Source: Sediminibacterium sp. (lineage in GTDB: Bacteria; Bacteroidota; Bacteroidia; Chitinophagales; Chitinophagaceae). Taken from it: a stretch of 64,000 bases of DNA. A model generated the notes under the pieces. It made no database searches. It saw nothing but the letters and a program-made list of their open reading frames with translations, and was not told where the DNA came from. Below are positions 42,777-51,433 of the stretch, one piece after another. How positions within the stretch are numbered: the first letter of the stretch is position 1; the number at the start of each line of letters is the position of its first letter. The stretch spans positions 67,482-131,481 of the forward strand of contig JAGOAO010000004.1 in NCBI GenBank assembly GCA_017983845.1, read 5' to 3'. Position numbers and translations under genes: made by a program.

Positions 42777-43562
42777 TTACCAACTACCATACAATCCATC
42801 CTTAAGGGCTTTTTGGTATTTCTTCTCATTGAATGAATACAGGTAGGCTGCTTTGTGTGCGCCTCCTTTTTTAGTCTCTGTTAATCTATTTAGAATGCCG
42901 AAGCTTAAGAGTTTGCGTTGAAAATTACGACGGTCTAATTGTTGATTTAAAATAGTCTCATACAATTTTTGTAATTCAGGCATCGTGAATTTCTTAGGCA
43001 ATAAGTTTTTGCCAATAGGGAGGTAAGCCAACTGCGTTCTCAGTGTTTCCAATGCTTTTTGAACAATCTCCGCATGATCCATCATCAACCCATTTAAGTG
43101 TTCAATGTCCATCCATTGCCACTGCGCTTCTTGTTCGGATGGTTGAATCTTCACTTCGTTAAAATCAACCAATGCATAAAATCCAACGGTGATGAATCTT
43201 TGAATCAGCCAATTGTCTTTTGGAATTTTAACCCCAAAGCTTTGATATCTTTTTTGATGAATGCTTGCATCTGCTCTATTGGGTGCACCAAAGACATGGA
43301 ATTGTTGTAAGAAGATGTCTTTAACGCCTGTTCTTTCTTGTAACACTCTATAAGCGGCTTCCTCAATGGGTTCAGTTTTTTTGATGAATCCACCTGGGAG
43401 CGCCCATTTATGCACTGTGTCTACTTTAAGCAGCAAAATTTTAAGTTGTTGCTCATGGAATCCAAAGATGACACAATCCACTGAAATGCCAGATTGGAAT
43501 TGAGTTTCACCTTTTTCAAGTAAAAGTTTTAGTGCTGAGGGAAGGGCATTTTTTTTAGGCAT
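42777..43562 (-). CDS. NrtR-like Nudix-domain transcriptional regulator
   Basis: 261 residues from ATG 43562; a TTG three codons upstream also fits. The N-terminal Nudix fold (about 25-160: SVDCVIFGFHEQQLKILLL, HKWALPGGFIKKTEPIEEAA) has a broken Nudix box: RVLQERTG in place of REUxEExG, losing catalytic glutamates. A winged-helix domain follows (about 185-260: MPELQKLYETILNQQLDRRNFQRKLLSFGILN). This is the layout of NrtR-type repressors, several of which control sugar genes in Bacteroidota. It converges on GH3 and follows the Gfo/Idh gene by 19 bases, so sugar-locus control is the natural guess. Confidence 0.83.
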   Translation of the reverse strand: MPKKNALPSALKLLLEKGETQFQSGISVDCVIFGFHEQQLKILLLKVDTVHKWALPGGFIKKTEPIEEAAYRVLQERTGVKDIFLQQFHVFGAPNRADASIHQKRYQSFGVKIPKDNWLIQRFITVGFYALVDFNEVKIQPSEQEAQWQWMDIEHLNGLMMDHAEIVQKALETLRTQLAYLPIGKNLLPKKFTMPELQKLYETILNQQLDRRNFQRKLLSFGILNRLTETKKGGAHKAAYLYSFNEKKYQKALKDGLYGSW

Positions 43563-43581
43563 AATGGGCAATCACCAAAGA

Positions 43582-44772
43582 TTAATTAATAGTTTGTTCT
43601 GTTATTTTACCAGTGGTCTTATGCTTTAGAATTAACTTCTTTGCACCATAATGGGTCATTTCTTCTTTCACTAAATAATGGTCTGCATCGTACTCCACTA
43701 AATGACTTTCCTTGGTTAAGCCTGTTTTGCCTCTCCAAATATCTAGTTGAACGGGCTCCCATAATTTTGTTTTAGCAGATTTGTAAGCGGCATCTAAAAT
43801 GCAATTCACTACATAGCCATCATAGAAAGTTTCTTTAGGAGCTTCGCCTTTTTCAATGGAGTTGAACATATCCATGAACATGTGGTTGTATCCTAGTTCA
43901 TTTAATTCATCACCCACAGGGAATAACCAGCCTCTATCACTTTCAGCTTTCTCTGCAATATAATCGCCCCCTTTTCCAGTGGTAAACATTTCAAAACCAG
44001 TTCTTAAAAAACTATTGATCCAAATAGTACCTTCTGTGCCCATCACTTCGTCTCTTAGATCTAGTCCACCTCTGAAAGTCCAACTCACTTCAAATTGTCC
44101 AATCGCTCCGTTTTCATATTTCACTAACCCAATGGCATGGTCTTCGGCATCGATCGGTTTCACCTGTGTATCTGCCCAACACATGACTTCCACAGGCAAA
44201 ATATCTTTCCCAATATAACTTCTAGAAATTTCTACACAATGACAACCTAAATCCAAAATACATCCGCCACCTGCTTGATTGATATCCCAAAACCATTCAC
44301 TATGCGGGCCAGGGTGGGTCTCACGAGATTTAGCCCATAATACACGACCTAATGCGCCTTCTTTAACACTTTGATTGGCTTTAATAAATTTAGGCGTATA
44401 CACCAAGTCTTCTAAGTAACCGTTAAATATGCCTGCTTCTTCCACAGCAATCAGCATACGTTTTGCTTCTTCTCCATTTCGGCCAAGTGGCTTAGTGGTC
44501 ATGACCGCTTTCTTATGTTTGCAGCACATCATGACTGCTGCTTCATGTAGATGATTAGGCAGAGAAATACAAACAATGTCTACATCTGGATGCGCAATGG
44601 CTTCCTCCATTTCGGTTGTCCAATGGGCACAATTATAATCTGATGCAAATTGCTTAGCCGCTTCTTCGCGTCTTGCATAGATACTCACTACTTTGTCTTT
44701 ACTTCTATAGCCTTGTAATGCATCAGCATAAAAACGACCAATGAATCCGGCACCTAACATTGCGATTCTCAT
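43582..44772 (-). CDS. Gfo/Idh/MocA-family oxidoreductase
   Basis: 396 residues. NAD(P)-dependent sugar or cyclitol dehydrogenase family. N-terminal Rossmann domain MLGAGFIGRFYADAL, the conserved TTKPLGRNGEEA (EKP-like Lys), and C-terminal alpha/beta domain with GGGCILDLGCHCVEISRSYIG carrying the catalytic-type His/Asp segment. No signal peptide, so cytoplasmic. Substrate unknown. Probable operon with the Nudix regulator downstream; the permease gene upstream ends at its own terminator. Confidence 0.87.
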   Translation of the reverse strand: MRIAMLGAGFIGRFYADALQGYRSKDKVVSIYARREEAAKQFASDYNCAHWTTEMEEAIAHPDVDIVCISLPNHLHEAAVMMCCKHKKAVMTTKPLGRNGEEAKRMLIAVEEAGIFNGYLEDLVYTPKFIKANQSVKEGALGRVLWAKSRETHPGPHSEWFWDINQAGGGCILDLGCHCVEISRSYIGKDILPVEVMCWADTQVKPIDAEDHAIGLVKYENGAIGQFEVSWTFRGGLDLRDEVMGTEGTIWINSFLRTGFEMFTTGKGGDYIAEKAESDRGWLFPVGDELNELGYNHMFMDMFNSIEKGEAPKETFYDGYVVNCILDAAYKSAKTKLWEPVQLDIWRGKTGLTKESHLVEYDADHYLVKEEMTHYGAKKLILKHKTTGKITEQTIN

Positions 44773-44807
44773 AATAAAAGGATGAAATGTGAAAAAAATA
44801 GAATGTA

Positions 44808-44838
44808 TAAAAAAGCCTATCCAAAGGGGATAGGCTTT
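44808..44838 (-). terminator. Terminator of the permease gene
   Basis: On the minus strand: AAAGCCTATCC-type stem of 11 bp with a short loop, followed by a T-run, 15 bases after the permease stop. Confidence 0.85.
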
Positions 44839-44852
44839 AGAAAAATATTGTC

Positions 44853-46052
44853 TTAAGCAGCTGCTATTTCTTTCTTCTCTTTAAACGTAAAGATGAAAGC
44901 AATTAGCACTGCCCCTGCAATCGCTGCAGGTGTTAACCAGATGTTTAACCAGTTATGACCACCAGTAGCATCCGCTAATTTATTTTGCTCTACTACGAAT
45001 CCGCTATAATTGGTTCCAATAAACATACCAACACCGTAAGTGGCAAAAGTGAATAAGCCCTGTGCTGCGTTTTTAATGTTTTCTCCAGCTTTCTTTTCGG
45101 TATACATATAGCCAGTTACAAAGAAGAAGTCATAACAAACGCCATGTAAAATAATACCTGCATACAACATCCAGCTTGCATCCATATTGCCGTATGCAAA
45201 ACATACATAACGAAGCACCCATGCTGCGATACCAAAAATCAACATATTTTTTACGCCAATCTTATTGAATAAAAAAGGAATCGCTAAGATGAAAATAGCT
45301 TCAGACATTTGACCCATGGTCATTTTACCAGCTACATTATCCAAACCAATTTCATTTAAGAATGAGTTTGCAAATCCATAATAAAATGAAAGTGGGATAC
45401 AAATTGCAATAGCAGAAATAAAGAATACCAAGAATGATTTATTCTTTAATAAAACAAATGCATCTTTTCCTAAAATTGCACCCATAGAAGAGGGTGTACC
45501 AGCAGCTTTAGGTGGTGTATTAGGTAAAGCAAAGCTTAATAAGCCTAAAGCTGCAGAGATGCCAGCGGCAACAACGAAAGTGCCTTCTGTTTTTTCAATG
45601 CCCAATTGACTAATTACTAAACCAGCTGCAATCCAGCCTAAGGTGCCAAATACACGAATCCATGGAAATTGTTTTCCTGGATCTGTCATTTGAGCAAATG
45701 CAACACTATTGCTCAAAGCAATGGTTGGCATGTATAATAAAGAGTATACTAAGATGACCCAATAGAAGTTGGTATTATCCACTTTGGTTGCGAAGAATAA
45801 AAGTGCTGCTCCAACAAGATGCAAAACACCCATAATTTTTTGTGCAGAAAAGAAACGGTCAGCAATCATACCTACAAAAAATGGAGAGATAATTGTTGCA
45901 ATTGCACCAGCGCCATAAGCAGCACCAATGTCCACACCAGTTGATCCTAATTTTTCGCCCATATAAGTTCCCATAGTTACATACCATGCGCCCCAAATAT
46001 AATATTGAAGAAACATCATGGCAGATAATAATACGCCTGTTTTTAATTTCAT
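44853..46052 (-). CDS. MFS permease, nucleoside:H+ symporter (NupG) family
   Basis: 399 residues from ATG 46052 (MKLKTGVLLSAMMFLQYYIWGAWYVTMG); ATG 46076 would add eight polar residues. Twelve membrane segments. The NHS-family start motif (LSAMMFLQYFIWGAWYVT) is close to NupG/XapB. In Bacteroidota such genes often sit with Gfo/Idh dehydrogenases and sugar enzymes, so a sugar or sugar-derivative substrate is as likely as a nucleoside. Terminated before the Gfo/Idh gene. Confidence 0.87.
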   Translation of the reverse strand: MKLKTGVLLSAMMFLQYYIWGAWYVTMGTYMGEKLGSTGVDIGAAYGAGAIATIISPFFVGMIADRFFSAQKIMGVLHLVGAALLFFATKVDNTNFYWVILVYSLLYMPTIALSNSVAFAQMTDPGKQFPWIRVFGTLGWIAAGLVISQLGIEKTEGTFVVAAGISAALGLLSFALPNTPPKAAGTPSSMGAILGKDAFVLLKNKSFLVFFISAIAICIPLSFYYGFANSFLNEIGLDNVAGKMTMGQMSEAIFILAIPFLFNKIGVKNMLIFGIAAWVLRYVCFAYGNMDASWMLYAGIILHGVCYDFFFVTGYMYTEKKAGENIKNAAQGLFTFATYGVGMFIGTNYSGFVVEQNKLADATGGHNWLNIWLTPAAIAGAVLIAFIFTFKEKKEIAAA

Positions 46053-46135
46053 AGGTTGGTTTTTAATCGTTAGCATTTTTAAGCGTTTTCAATATACAAA
46101 CTAAATTGTAAAAATGACACAATGAGGGTCCAAAA

Positions 46136-47302
46136 TTAGGCTTCTAATGCCTGAAGGATATCGTTTAAGATGTCTTCCTCGTGCTCCAATCCCACTGAGA
46201 TGCGGATTAAACCAGGCGTGATGCCAACTGCTTGTCTTTCTGCTTCTGAAAGTTTAGCATGGGTCGTACTTGCAGGGTGAGATGCTATGCTTCTGCTGTC
46301 TCCAAGGTTTGCAGTTAAAGAGAGCATTTTTAAATGATTTAAAAATTGACGTCCCGCTTCCAATCCGCCTTTTAATTCAAAACAAACAATACCCCCTCCA
46401 TTTTTCATTTGCTTTACAGCAATGGCATGGTGCGGATGAGACGCTAAGAAAGGATATTTCACAAAATTAATTTTTGCATGGCCTTCTAGTTTTTGACCAA
46501 TTGAAAATGCAGATTTACTATGTCGCTCCATACGCACTTCTAAGGTCTCCAAACTCTTACTCAATACCCAAGCATTGAAAGGAGAGAGGGATGGGCCAGT
46601 GCTTCTACAGAATAAATAAATTTCATGAATCAATTCTTTTCTGCCAACAATTGCTCCTCCTAAAACTCTACCTTGACCATCAATCCACTTGGTTGCGGAG
46701 TGCACCACAAGGTCTGCTCCAAGGTCAATGGGTGTTTGTCCAATAGGTGTGGCAAAACAATTATCTACATTCAAAATGATATTGTGTTTTTTAGCAATGG
46801 CACTGATCATGGCTATGTCTAACACTTCCAATCCAGGATTGGTAGGTGTTTCTAAATAAATCATTTTTGTATTAGGCTGAATCGCGGCTTCCCATTCTGC
46901 TGCAGTAGCATTCGCCGAAACATAACTGTATTCCATGCCATATTTAGGAAGGTATTTAGACACCACCGTATGAGTACTTCCAAAAATTGAATTACAAGAC
47001 AAGAGGTGATCTCCTTTTTTTAATAAAGCCATAAAAGAGCCAAATACAGCACTCATTCCACTTGCTGTAGCAAAGCCTGCTTCTGCATGTTCTAATACCG
47101 CTAAACGATCTACAAATTCTTGCACATTCGGGTTAGAGAAACGACTGTAAATATTGTCATCTGATTCATCTGCAAATGCGGCACGCATGCTCTCTGCTTC
47201 ATCAAAACAAAAACTACTGGTTAAAAATAAAGGACTTGAATGTTCGCCCTCTGCAGTTCTTTCTATTTGTGTACGAATTAATTTAGACTGATCGTGTTTC
47301 AT
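46136..47302 (-). CDS. metZ: O-acyl-homoserine sulfhydrylase (Cys/Met metabolism PLP enzyme)
   Basis: 388 residues, PLP-dependent trans-sulfuration family. It most resembles MetZ, which joins sulfide to O-succinyl (or O-acetyl) homoserine to give homocysteine. PLP lysine in VVHSATKWIDGQGRVLGG; other marks are YSRFSNPNVQEFVDRLAVLE, ATASGMSAVFGSFMALL, YLETPTNPGLEV and LGDSRSIASHPASTTHAKL. MetX across the divergent promoter makes O-acetylhomoserine, so that is the likely substrate. Cystathionine lyase/synthase activity cannot be ruled out. 17 bases after osmC. Confidence 0.87.
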   Translation of the reverse strand: MKHDQSKLIRTQIERTAEGEHSSPLFLTSSFCFDEAESMRAAFADESDDNIYSRFSNPNVQEFVDRLAVLEHAEAGFATASGMSAVFGSFMALLKKGDHLLSCNSIFGSTHTVVSKYLPKYGMEYSYVSANATAAEWEAAIQPNTKMIYLETPTNPGLEVLDIAMISAIAKKHNIILNVDNCFATPIGQTPIDLGADLVVHSATKWIDGQGRVLGGAIVGRKELIHEIYLFCRSTGPSLSPFNAWVLSKSLETLEVRMERHSKSAFSIGQKLEGHAKINFVKYPFLASHPHHAIAVKQMKNGGGIVCFELKGGLEAGRQFLNHLKMLSLTANLGDSRSIASHPASTTHAKLSEAERQAVGITPGLIRISVGLEHEEDILNDILQALEA

Positions 47303-47319
47303 GAATGCGCTATAAAAAA

Positions 47320-47739
47320 TTATAAAATTTCAACCTCCCAAGTAATCACTGCGCCAGCTGCTCTTAATGTAGCTGCTACAGAACAATATTTATCAATAGA
47401 CAAAGCACAAGCTTTCTCTGCTTTTTCTTTGGTCATGGAGCCCTTAAGTTTGAAAACAATATGAACTGTTTCCCATAAAGCAGGTTCTTTCCCAACAGCT
47501 CTTTCTCCAGTAATCACCATCTCGTAATGGTCCAATGTTTCCTTTTGCTTTTTCAAAATCATCACTACATCCACGCCGCTGCATCCACCTAATGCACTCA
47601 ATAAAGCTTGCATAGGTCTAACCCCTTTACCATGACCACCTTGATCTTCGGGGATATCCATATTCATGATTTGTCCTGCTTCGTCAATGGTTTCAAACTG
47701 ATAATCATTGTCGATTCGTTTTAGTGTAATGGTTGCCAT
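47320..47739 (-). CDS. OsmC/Ohr-family protein
   Basis: 139 residues. Thiol peroxidase-like fold of the OsmC/YhfA branch. The two family cysteines are in GGCSGVDVVMILKKQ and DKYCSVAATLRAAG, giving a possible hydroperoxidase activity. Cytoplasmic. It is the first gene of the osmC-metZ unit, divergent from metX, with the start exactly mirrored around a palindromic promoter region. Confidence 0.9.
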   Translation of the reverse strand: MATITLKRIDNDYQFETIDEAGQIMNMDIPEDQGGHGKGVRPMQALLSALGGCSGVDVVMILKKQKETLDHYEMVITGERAVGKEPALWETVHIVFKLKGSMTKEKAEKACALSIDKYCSVAATLRAAGAVITWEVEIL

Positions 47740-47778
47740 AGGATTTAATTGGTTCGTGTATAGGAATTATAAATATTG

Positions 47779-47794
47779 TACCTTTGCAAAGGTA
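47779..47794. promoter_or_regulatory. 16-bp palindrome carrying two back-to-back -7 boxes, osmC/metX
   Basis: TACCTTTGCAAAGGTA is a perfect palindrome; each half reads TACCTTTG (TAnnTTTG) on its own strand. The centre is 47.5 bases from the metX ATG (47834) and 47.5 from the osmC ATG (47739). Could be a symmetric divergent promoter and/or a regulator site. No -33 boxes at the usual distance. Confidence 0.55.
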
Positions 47795-47833
47795 ATTCAA
47801 ATAGCCACTTAGTTGGCACAAGAAAGCGATAAA

Positions 47834-48856
47834 ATGGACCCAGTCATCTATAAATACCATCAACCTTTTACCCTTGAATGTGGTATTAGTTTGCCCAAGC
47901 TCAAAATAGCCTACCATTATTATGGGGAATATACGCCAGGTAAAAAAGTAGCCTGGGTTTGTCATGCGCTAACGGCTAATTCAGATGTGGCTGATTGGTG
48001 GAAGGGCTTTGTGGGGGAGGATGCAATAGTTAACCCCAATGATTATTTCATCGTTTGTGCGAACATCATTGGTTCATGTTATGGATCAACGGGCCCTTTG
48101 AGTGTAGCCGATCTAGATGCATCCATCCGTTTTGATCAATTTCCAACCATCACGATTCGTGATATGGTGAATGCCCATATTTTATTAAGACAACATTTAG
48201 GCATCGAAAAAATAGACCTTTTATTAGGAGGAAGTATGGGAGGATACCAGGCTTTAGAATGGGCTGTGATGGAACCCACTGTGATTCAAAAAATGTTTTT
48301 GATTGCCACATCTCCTTCTGAAAGTGCATGGGGTGTAGCCGTTCATACTGCACAAAGATTGGCGATAGAAGCGGATTGTACTTGGAAGGAAGCAAAACCC
48401 AATGCAGGAGCCAAAGGATTGAAAGCAGCAAGGGCGATAGGGATGTTGACGTATCGCAACTATGGTATCTACCAAGAAAAACAAACCGATGCCGATCCAG
48501 AAAAAATAGACGATTTTAAAGCATCTTCTTATATCAATTATCAAGGCGATAAATTAGTTAAAAGATTTAACGCTTATAGTTATTGGTTGTTAACTAAATC
48601 AATGGACAGTCACCACCTTGCCCGCAAACGTGGGGGAGATTTGATGGCCACTTTGGCATCCATTCAAATACCTACATTAATTATTGGGATCAATAGTGAT
48701 ATTCTATGTCCTTTGGATGAACAAAAATTCATGAAAGCGCATATGCCTCAAGCCACTTTGGTAGCCATAGATTCTATGTATGGACACGATGGATTCATTA
48801 TTGAAACGGCACAAATTACAGCACATTTAAAAGATTGGTTACATAGCCAAGCATAA
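47834..48856 (+). CDS. metX: Homoserine O-acetyltransferase
   Basis: 340 residues from ATG 47834; a TTG at 47813 would add seven residues. Alpha/beta hydrolase that acetylates homoserine with acetyl-CoA, first committed step to methionine. Motifs: VWVCHALTANSDVADWW, the nucleophile elbow LLGGSMGGYQALEWA with the active Ser, ILCPLDEQ with the Asp, and GHDGFIIE with the His. Divergent from osmC-metZ, which supplies the next enzyme. Confidence 0.93.
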   Translation: MDPVIYKYHQPFTLECGISLPKLKIAYHYYGEYTPGKKVAWVCHALTANSDVADWWKGFVGEDAIVNPNDYFIVCANIIGSCYGSTGPLSVADLDASIRFDQFPTITIRDMVNAHILLRQHLGIEKIDLLLGGSMGGYQALEWAVMEPTVIQKMFLIATSPSESAWGVAVHTAQRLAIEADCTWKEAKPNAGAKGLKAARAIGMLTYRNYGIYQEKQTDADPEKIDDFKASSYINYQGDKLVKRFNAYSYWLLTKSMDSHHLARKRGGDLMATLASIQIPTLIIGINSDILCPLDEQKFMKAHMPQATLVAIDSMYGHDGFIIETAQITAHLKDWLHSQA

Positions 48857-48894
48857 ATATTTACAACATCTATTTACAATCTAATTTTTACACT

Positions 48895-49071
48895 ATGGGT
48901 ATTTTAAGACAATTTGGAGAGTACTTATTTATTAAGAAAAGGGATCCAAATCAACCAAGGACACAGTGGATGAAATACATGCATGGTATGAACCGCATTT
49001 CATTGTTGGTTTTTATTTTCGCGATATTATTTACTTTGTTCAGGGTATTTATTCTGCCTTTGTTAAAGTAA
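48895..49071 (+). CDS. Small single-span membrane protein (58 residues)
   Basis: A short frame ATG 48895 to TAA 49071. The N-terminal half is polar and basic (FIKKRDPNQPRTQWMKYMHG), and the second half is one membrane helix (about 36-57: SLLVFIFAILFTLFRVFI). Normal codon use and a start 38 bases after metX support a real gene. I believe similar short proteins occur across Bacteroidota (possibly the DUF6728 family), but I could not check. Function unknown; possibly co-transcribed with metX. Confidence 0.7.
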   Translation: MGILRQFGEYLFIKKRDPNQPRTQWMKYMHGMNRISLLVFIFAILFTLFRVFILPLLK

Positions 49072-49097
49072 AATAATTTGAATAAAGACGGGGGGAT

Positions 49098-50213
49098 TTA
49101 TTTTTGATTCAATTCTTCTTGAATTATACCAGCAGCAACTTCGGTGGCTTTTTCCCCAGTAGTGAGTGCTTGTTTTAATGCTGCGTAATCTGCTTTGATT
49201 GCAGCTTGCCTTGTAGGATCTTGCAATAGTTTCTTTAACTCAATGGAAAGATTTTTGGTGGTTAAATCTTCTTGAATCAATTCTTTTACCACTTCTTTAT
49301 CCATGATTAAATTCACCAAAGCAATAAATTTAATCTTCACAAATCGTTTTGCTAAGGCTAGTGTAATAGCGTTGCCTTTGTAACAAACAATCTCTGGTAC
49401 ATTCAATAAAGCGGTTTCTAAAGTAGCAGTACCACTGGTGACCAATGCCGCTTTACTATGTTGTAAAATTGCGTAGGTGTTTGCAGCAACCACATGCACA
49501 TTCGGTATGTTCGGAATCAGAGTATTAAACCAAACTGCATCAATGCCTGGTGCTTGTGCGACCACAAAATGTTCCATTGGAAATTCTTTTGCAACAGACA
49601 GCATGATGGGTAATTTTTTTTGAATCTCTTGTTGTCTACTGCCTGGTAAAAGGGCAATCACTTGCTGATTTTGTAAATGTTGCAGGGGATGGGGTAAGGT
49701 TTCCAAAGCATCCATCACTTCCATCAAAGGATGTCCTACATAATCTACTTCCCAATCCCATCTATCTTTAAAATAGGCTTTTTCAAAAGGGAGGATGCAC
49801 ATCAAACGATCTATAGAAGCACGCATAGCGGGCACCCTATTTTCTTTCCATGCCCATACTTGAGGTGCAATAAAATAAACCACTTTCATGCCTTTTGCTT
49901 TAGCCCATTTAGCAATGCGTAAATTGAATCCAGGATAATCGATGCAGATTAAAATATCCGGTTCAAATGTTGTGATGTCTTTTTTACAAAAACTAATATT
50001 CGAAAGGATTGTACGCAAATTTAAAAGCACTTCAACAAAACCCATAAAGGCAAGACTGCGATAATGTTTCACCAACTTGCCTCCCGCGGCTTGCATGAGT
50101 TCGCCACCCCAACATTGAATTTGTGCAGCAGGATCGTTCTTTAAGATGGCTTTAATCAAATTAGAACCGTGTAAGTCGCCGCTAGCTTCGCCAGCAATGA
50201 TGTAATATTTCAT
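49098..50213 (-). CDS. lpxB: Lipid-A-disaccharide synthase
   Basis: 371 residues. GT19 enzyme that joins UDP-2,3-diacylglucosamine and lipid X into the lipid A disaccharide, peripheral on the inner membrane. Family marks: YYIIAGEASGDLHGSNLIKAI, CWGGELMQAAG, ICIDYPGFNLRIAKWAK, YFIAPQVWAWKENR, ALLPGSRQQEI and TSGTATLETALLNVPEIVCYK. It begins immediately after the stop of the 98-residue membrane gene, third in surE-orf98-lpxB. Confidence 0.95.
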   Translation of the reverse strand: MKYYIIAGEASGDLHGSNLIKAILKNDPAAQIQCWGGELMQAAGGKLVKHYRSLAFMGFVEVLLNLRTILSNISFCKKDITTFEPDILICIDYPGFNLRIAKWAKAKGMKVVYFIAPQVWAWKENRVPAMRASIDRLMCILPFEKAYFKDRWDWEVDYVGHPLMEVMDALETLPHPLQHLQNQQVIALLPGSRQQEIQKKLPIMLSVAKEFPMEHFVVAQAPGIDAVWFNTLIPNIPNVHVVAANTYAILQHSKAALVTSGTATLETALLNVPEIVCYKGNAITLALAKRFVKIKFIALVNLIMDKEVVKELIQEDLTTKNLSIELKKLLQDPTRQAAIKADYAALKQALTTGEKATEVAAGIIQEELNQK

Positions 50214-50510
50214 TTATAAAAACCATTTTGCTGCAATAGCGGCTATTGCATAAATACAGGTGGTAAAAAAGATGCCCTTGGCTGTCTTGTCAATTTGTTT
50301 TTGGAAAAAGAAAGTCAACGCAGCCGCATTCAATAAAAGTGACACACTGATCATGGCGGATAGAATGGATTTTTGACTTGCCAATAAATCTAAAAAGGTT
50401 TGTAGGGGCAACATGCTAAATTTCCATTGGTAGAATCCTGCGAATCCTAAAAAGGGGAGTGCAAGTCCTATGAATACACCTAGTATATAATTGTCTTTCT
50501 CTAATTGCAT
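50214..50510 (-). CDS. Small three-helix membrane protein between surE and lpxB
   Basis: 98 residues with three hydrophobic segments (about 9-27 LGVFIGLALPFLGFAGFY; 49-69 ILSAMISVSLLLNAAALTFFF; 79-97 GIFFTTCIYAIAAIAAKWF). No motif recognised. It starts 4 bases after surE and its stop abuts the lpxB start, so it is certainly in that operon, suggesting a lipid A or envelope role. Reading frame, packing and composition support a genuine gene. Confidence 0.75.
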   Translation of the reverse strand: MQLEKDNYILGVFIGLALPFLGFAGFYQWKFSMLPLQTFLDLLASQKSILSAMISVSLLLNAAALTFFFQKQIDKTAKGIFFTTCIYAIAAIAAKWFL

Positions 50511-50514
50511 TGGT

Positions 50515-51330
50515 TTACCATTTCCATTTTTTGCTTAATTGCGCTTTCAAAGCATGGTTGGTCAGATCGAATTGAACTGGAACCACGCTCACGTAATTAT
50601 TTTTTAGTGCCCATACATCCGTGTCTTTAGACTTGTCAAAGTTCACGAATTCACCTGTAAGCCAGTAATATTTTTTACCATGAGGGTCTGTGCGCTCAAC
50701 AAATTTTTCATCATATTTAGCATAAGCTTGTTTACACATCTTTATGCCTTTAATCATCTTGGTCTCCACTTTTGGAATATTCACATTCAAACATAAGTGC
50801 TTATCCAATTTCTTGTCTGCTAATACATGTTCAACAATGATGCGCGCAAAATGGGCTGCTGCAGAAAAGTCTGCCTCAATACTCAAGTCTAATAAACTAA
50901 AGCCAATACTTGGGATGCTTTCGATAGAAGCCTCCAAAGCCGCAGACATGGTCCCTGAATAAATGACATTAATAGAGTGGTTGGCTCCGTGGTTGATACC
51001 ACTTAAACAGATGGTTGGTTTGCGGTGCAACACCTTGTCAACTGCCAATTTCACACAATCAACAGGTGTGCCGCTACAAGAATAAGCTTCCACAGTGGGG
51101 TCGTCAGCCCAATGAAATTTGGTCAATCTGAGGTGTTGGCCAAGCGTAATGGCATGACCCATACCACTTTGTGGTTTATCTGGTGCGACCACCACCACTT
51201 TACCTAATCCCTTAACTGATTTCACAAGCGCGTGGATACCCGGTGCAGTGATACTGTCGTCGTTTGTTATTAAAATTACCGGTTGCTCCTTTTTAGTGGA
51301 GGCTTTTTTTGTTGCAACTATTTTAGCCAT
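50515..51330 (-). CDS. surE: 5'/3'-nucleotidase SurE
   Basis: 271 residues from ATG 51330; a TTG at 51345 also fits but would sit over the promoter-like TAACTTGC. Metal-dependent nucleoside monophosphatase. Metal and active-site motifs: ILITNDDSITAPGIHALV, PDKPQSGMGHAITLG, CSGTPVDCVKLAV and SGINHGANHSINVIYSGTMSAALEA. The lysine-rich N-terminal tail (KIVATKKASTKKEQ) is unusual and probably disordered. Heads the surE-orf98-lpxB operon. Confidence 0.94.
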   Translation of the reverse strand: MAKIVATKKASTKKEQPVILITNDDSITAPGIHALVKSVKGLGKVVVVAPDKPQSGMGHAITLGQHLRLTKFHWADDPTVEAYSCSGTPVDCVKLAVDKVLHRKPTICLSGINHGANHSINVIYSGTMSAALEASIESIPSIGFSLLDLSIEADFSAAAHFARIIVEHVLADKKLDKHLCLNVNIPKVETKMIKGIKMCKQAYAKYDEKFVERTDPHGKKYYWLTGEFVNFDKSKDTDVWALKNNYVSVVPVQFDLTNHALKAQLSKKWKW

Positions 51331-51333
51331 ACT

Positions 51334-51341
51334 GCAAGTTA
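51334..51341 (-). promoter_or_regulatory. -7-like box (TAACTTGC) three bases before surE ATG
   Basis: Minus strand TAACTTGC-AGT-ATG. It departs from TAnnTTTG in the last two bases, so weak. Confidence 0.3.
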
Positions 51342-51386
51342 CCAAGAAGGCATAATCTGTTCAAAAAAAAGAAATTGCTAAAATAA

Positions 51387-51432
51387 TTTGGAAAAACTAA
51401 AATAATTAGTAAATTGCACTAAAATAATTAGT
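51387..51432 (+). promoter_or_regulatory. Promoter with twin operators for the XRE/S24 repressor gene
   Basis: TTTG at 51387-51390 and TAAATTG at 51410-51416 are 19 bases apart. Two identical 15-mers ACTAAAATAATTAGT (51396-51410 and 51418-51432) are palindromic at their ends (ACTAA/TTAGT) and 22 bases apart; the first fills the spacer, the second ends one base before the ATG. A partial third copy (CTAAAATAATTT) lies at 51378-51389. This is the picture expected for autorepression. Confidence 0.68.
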
Positions 51433-51433
51433 T

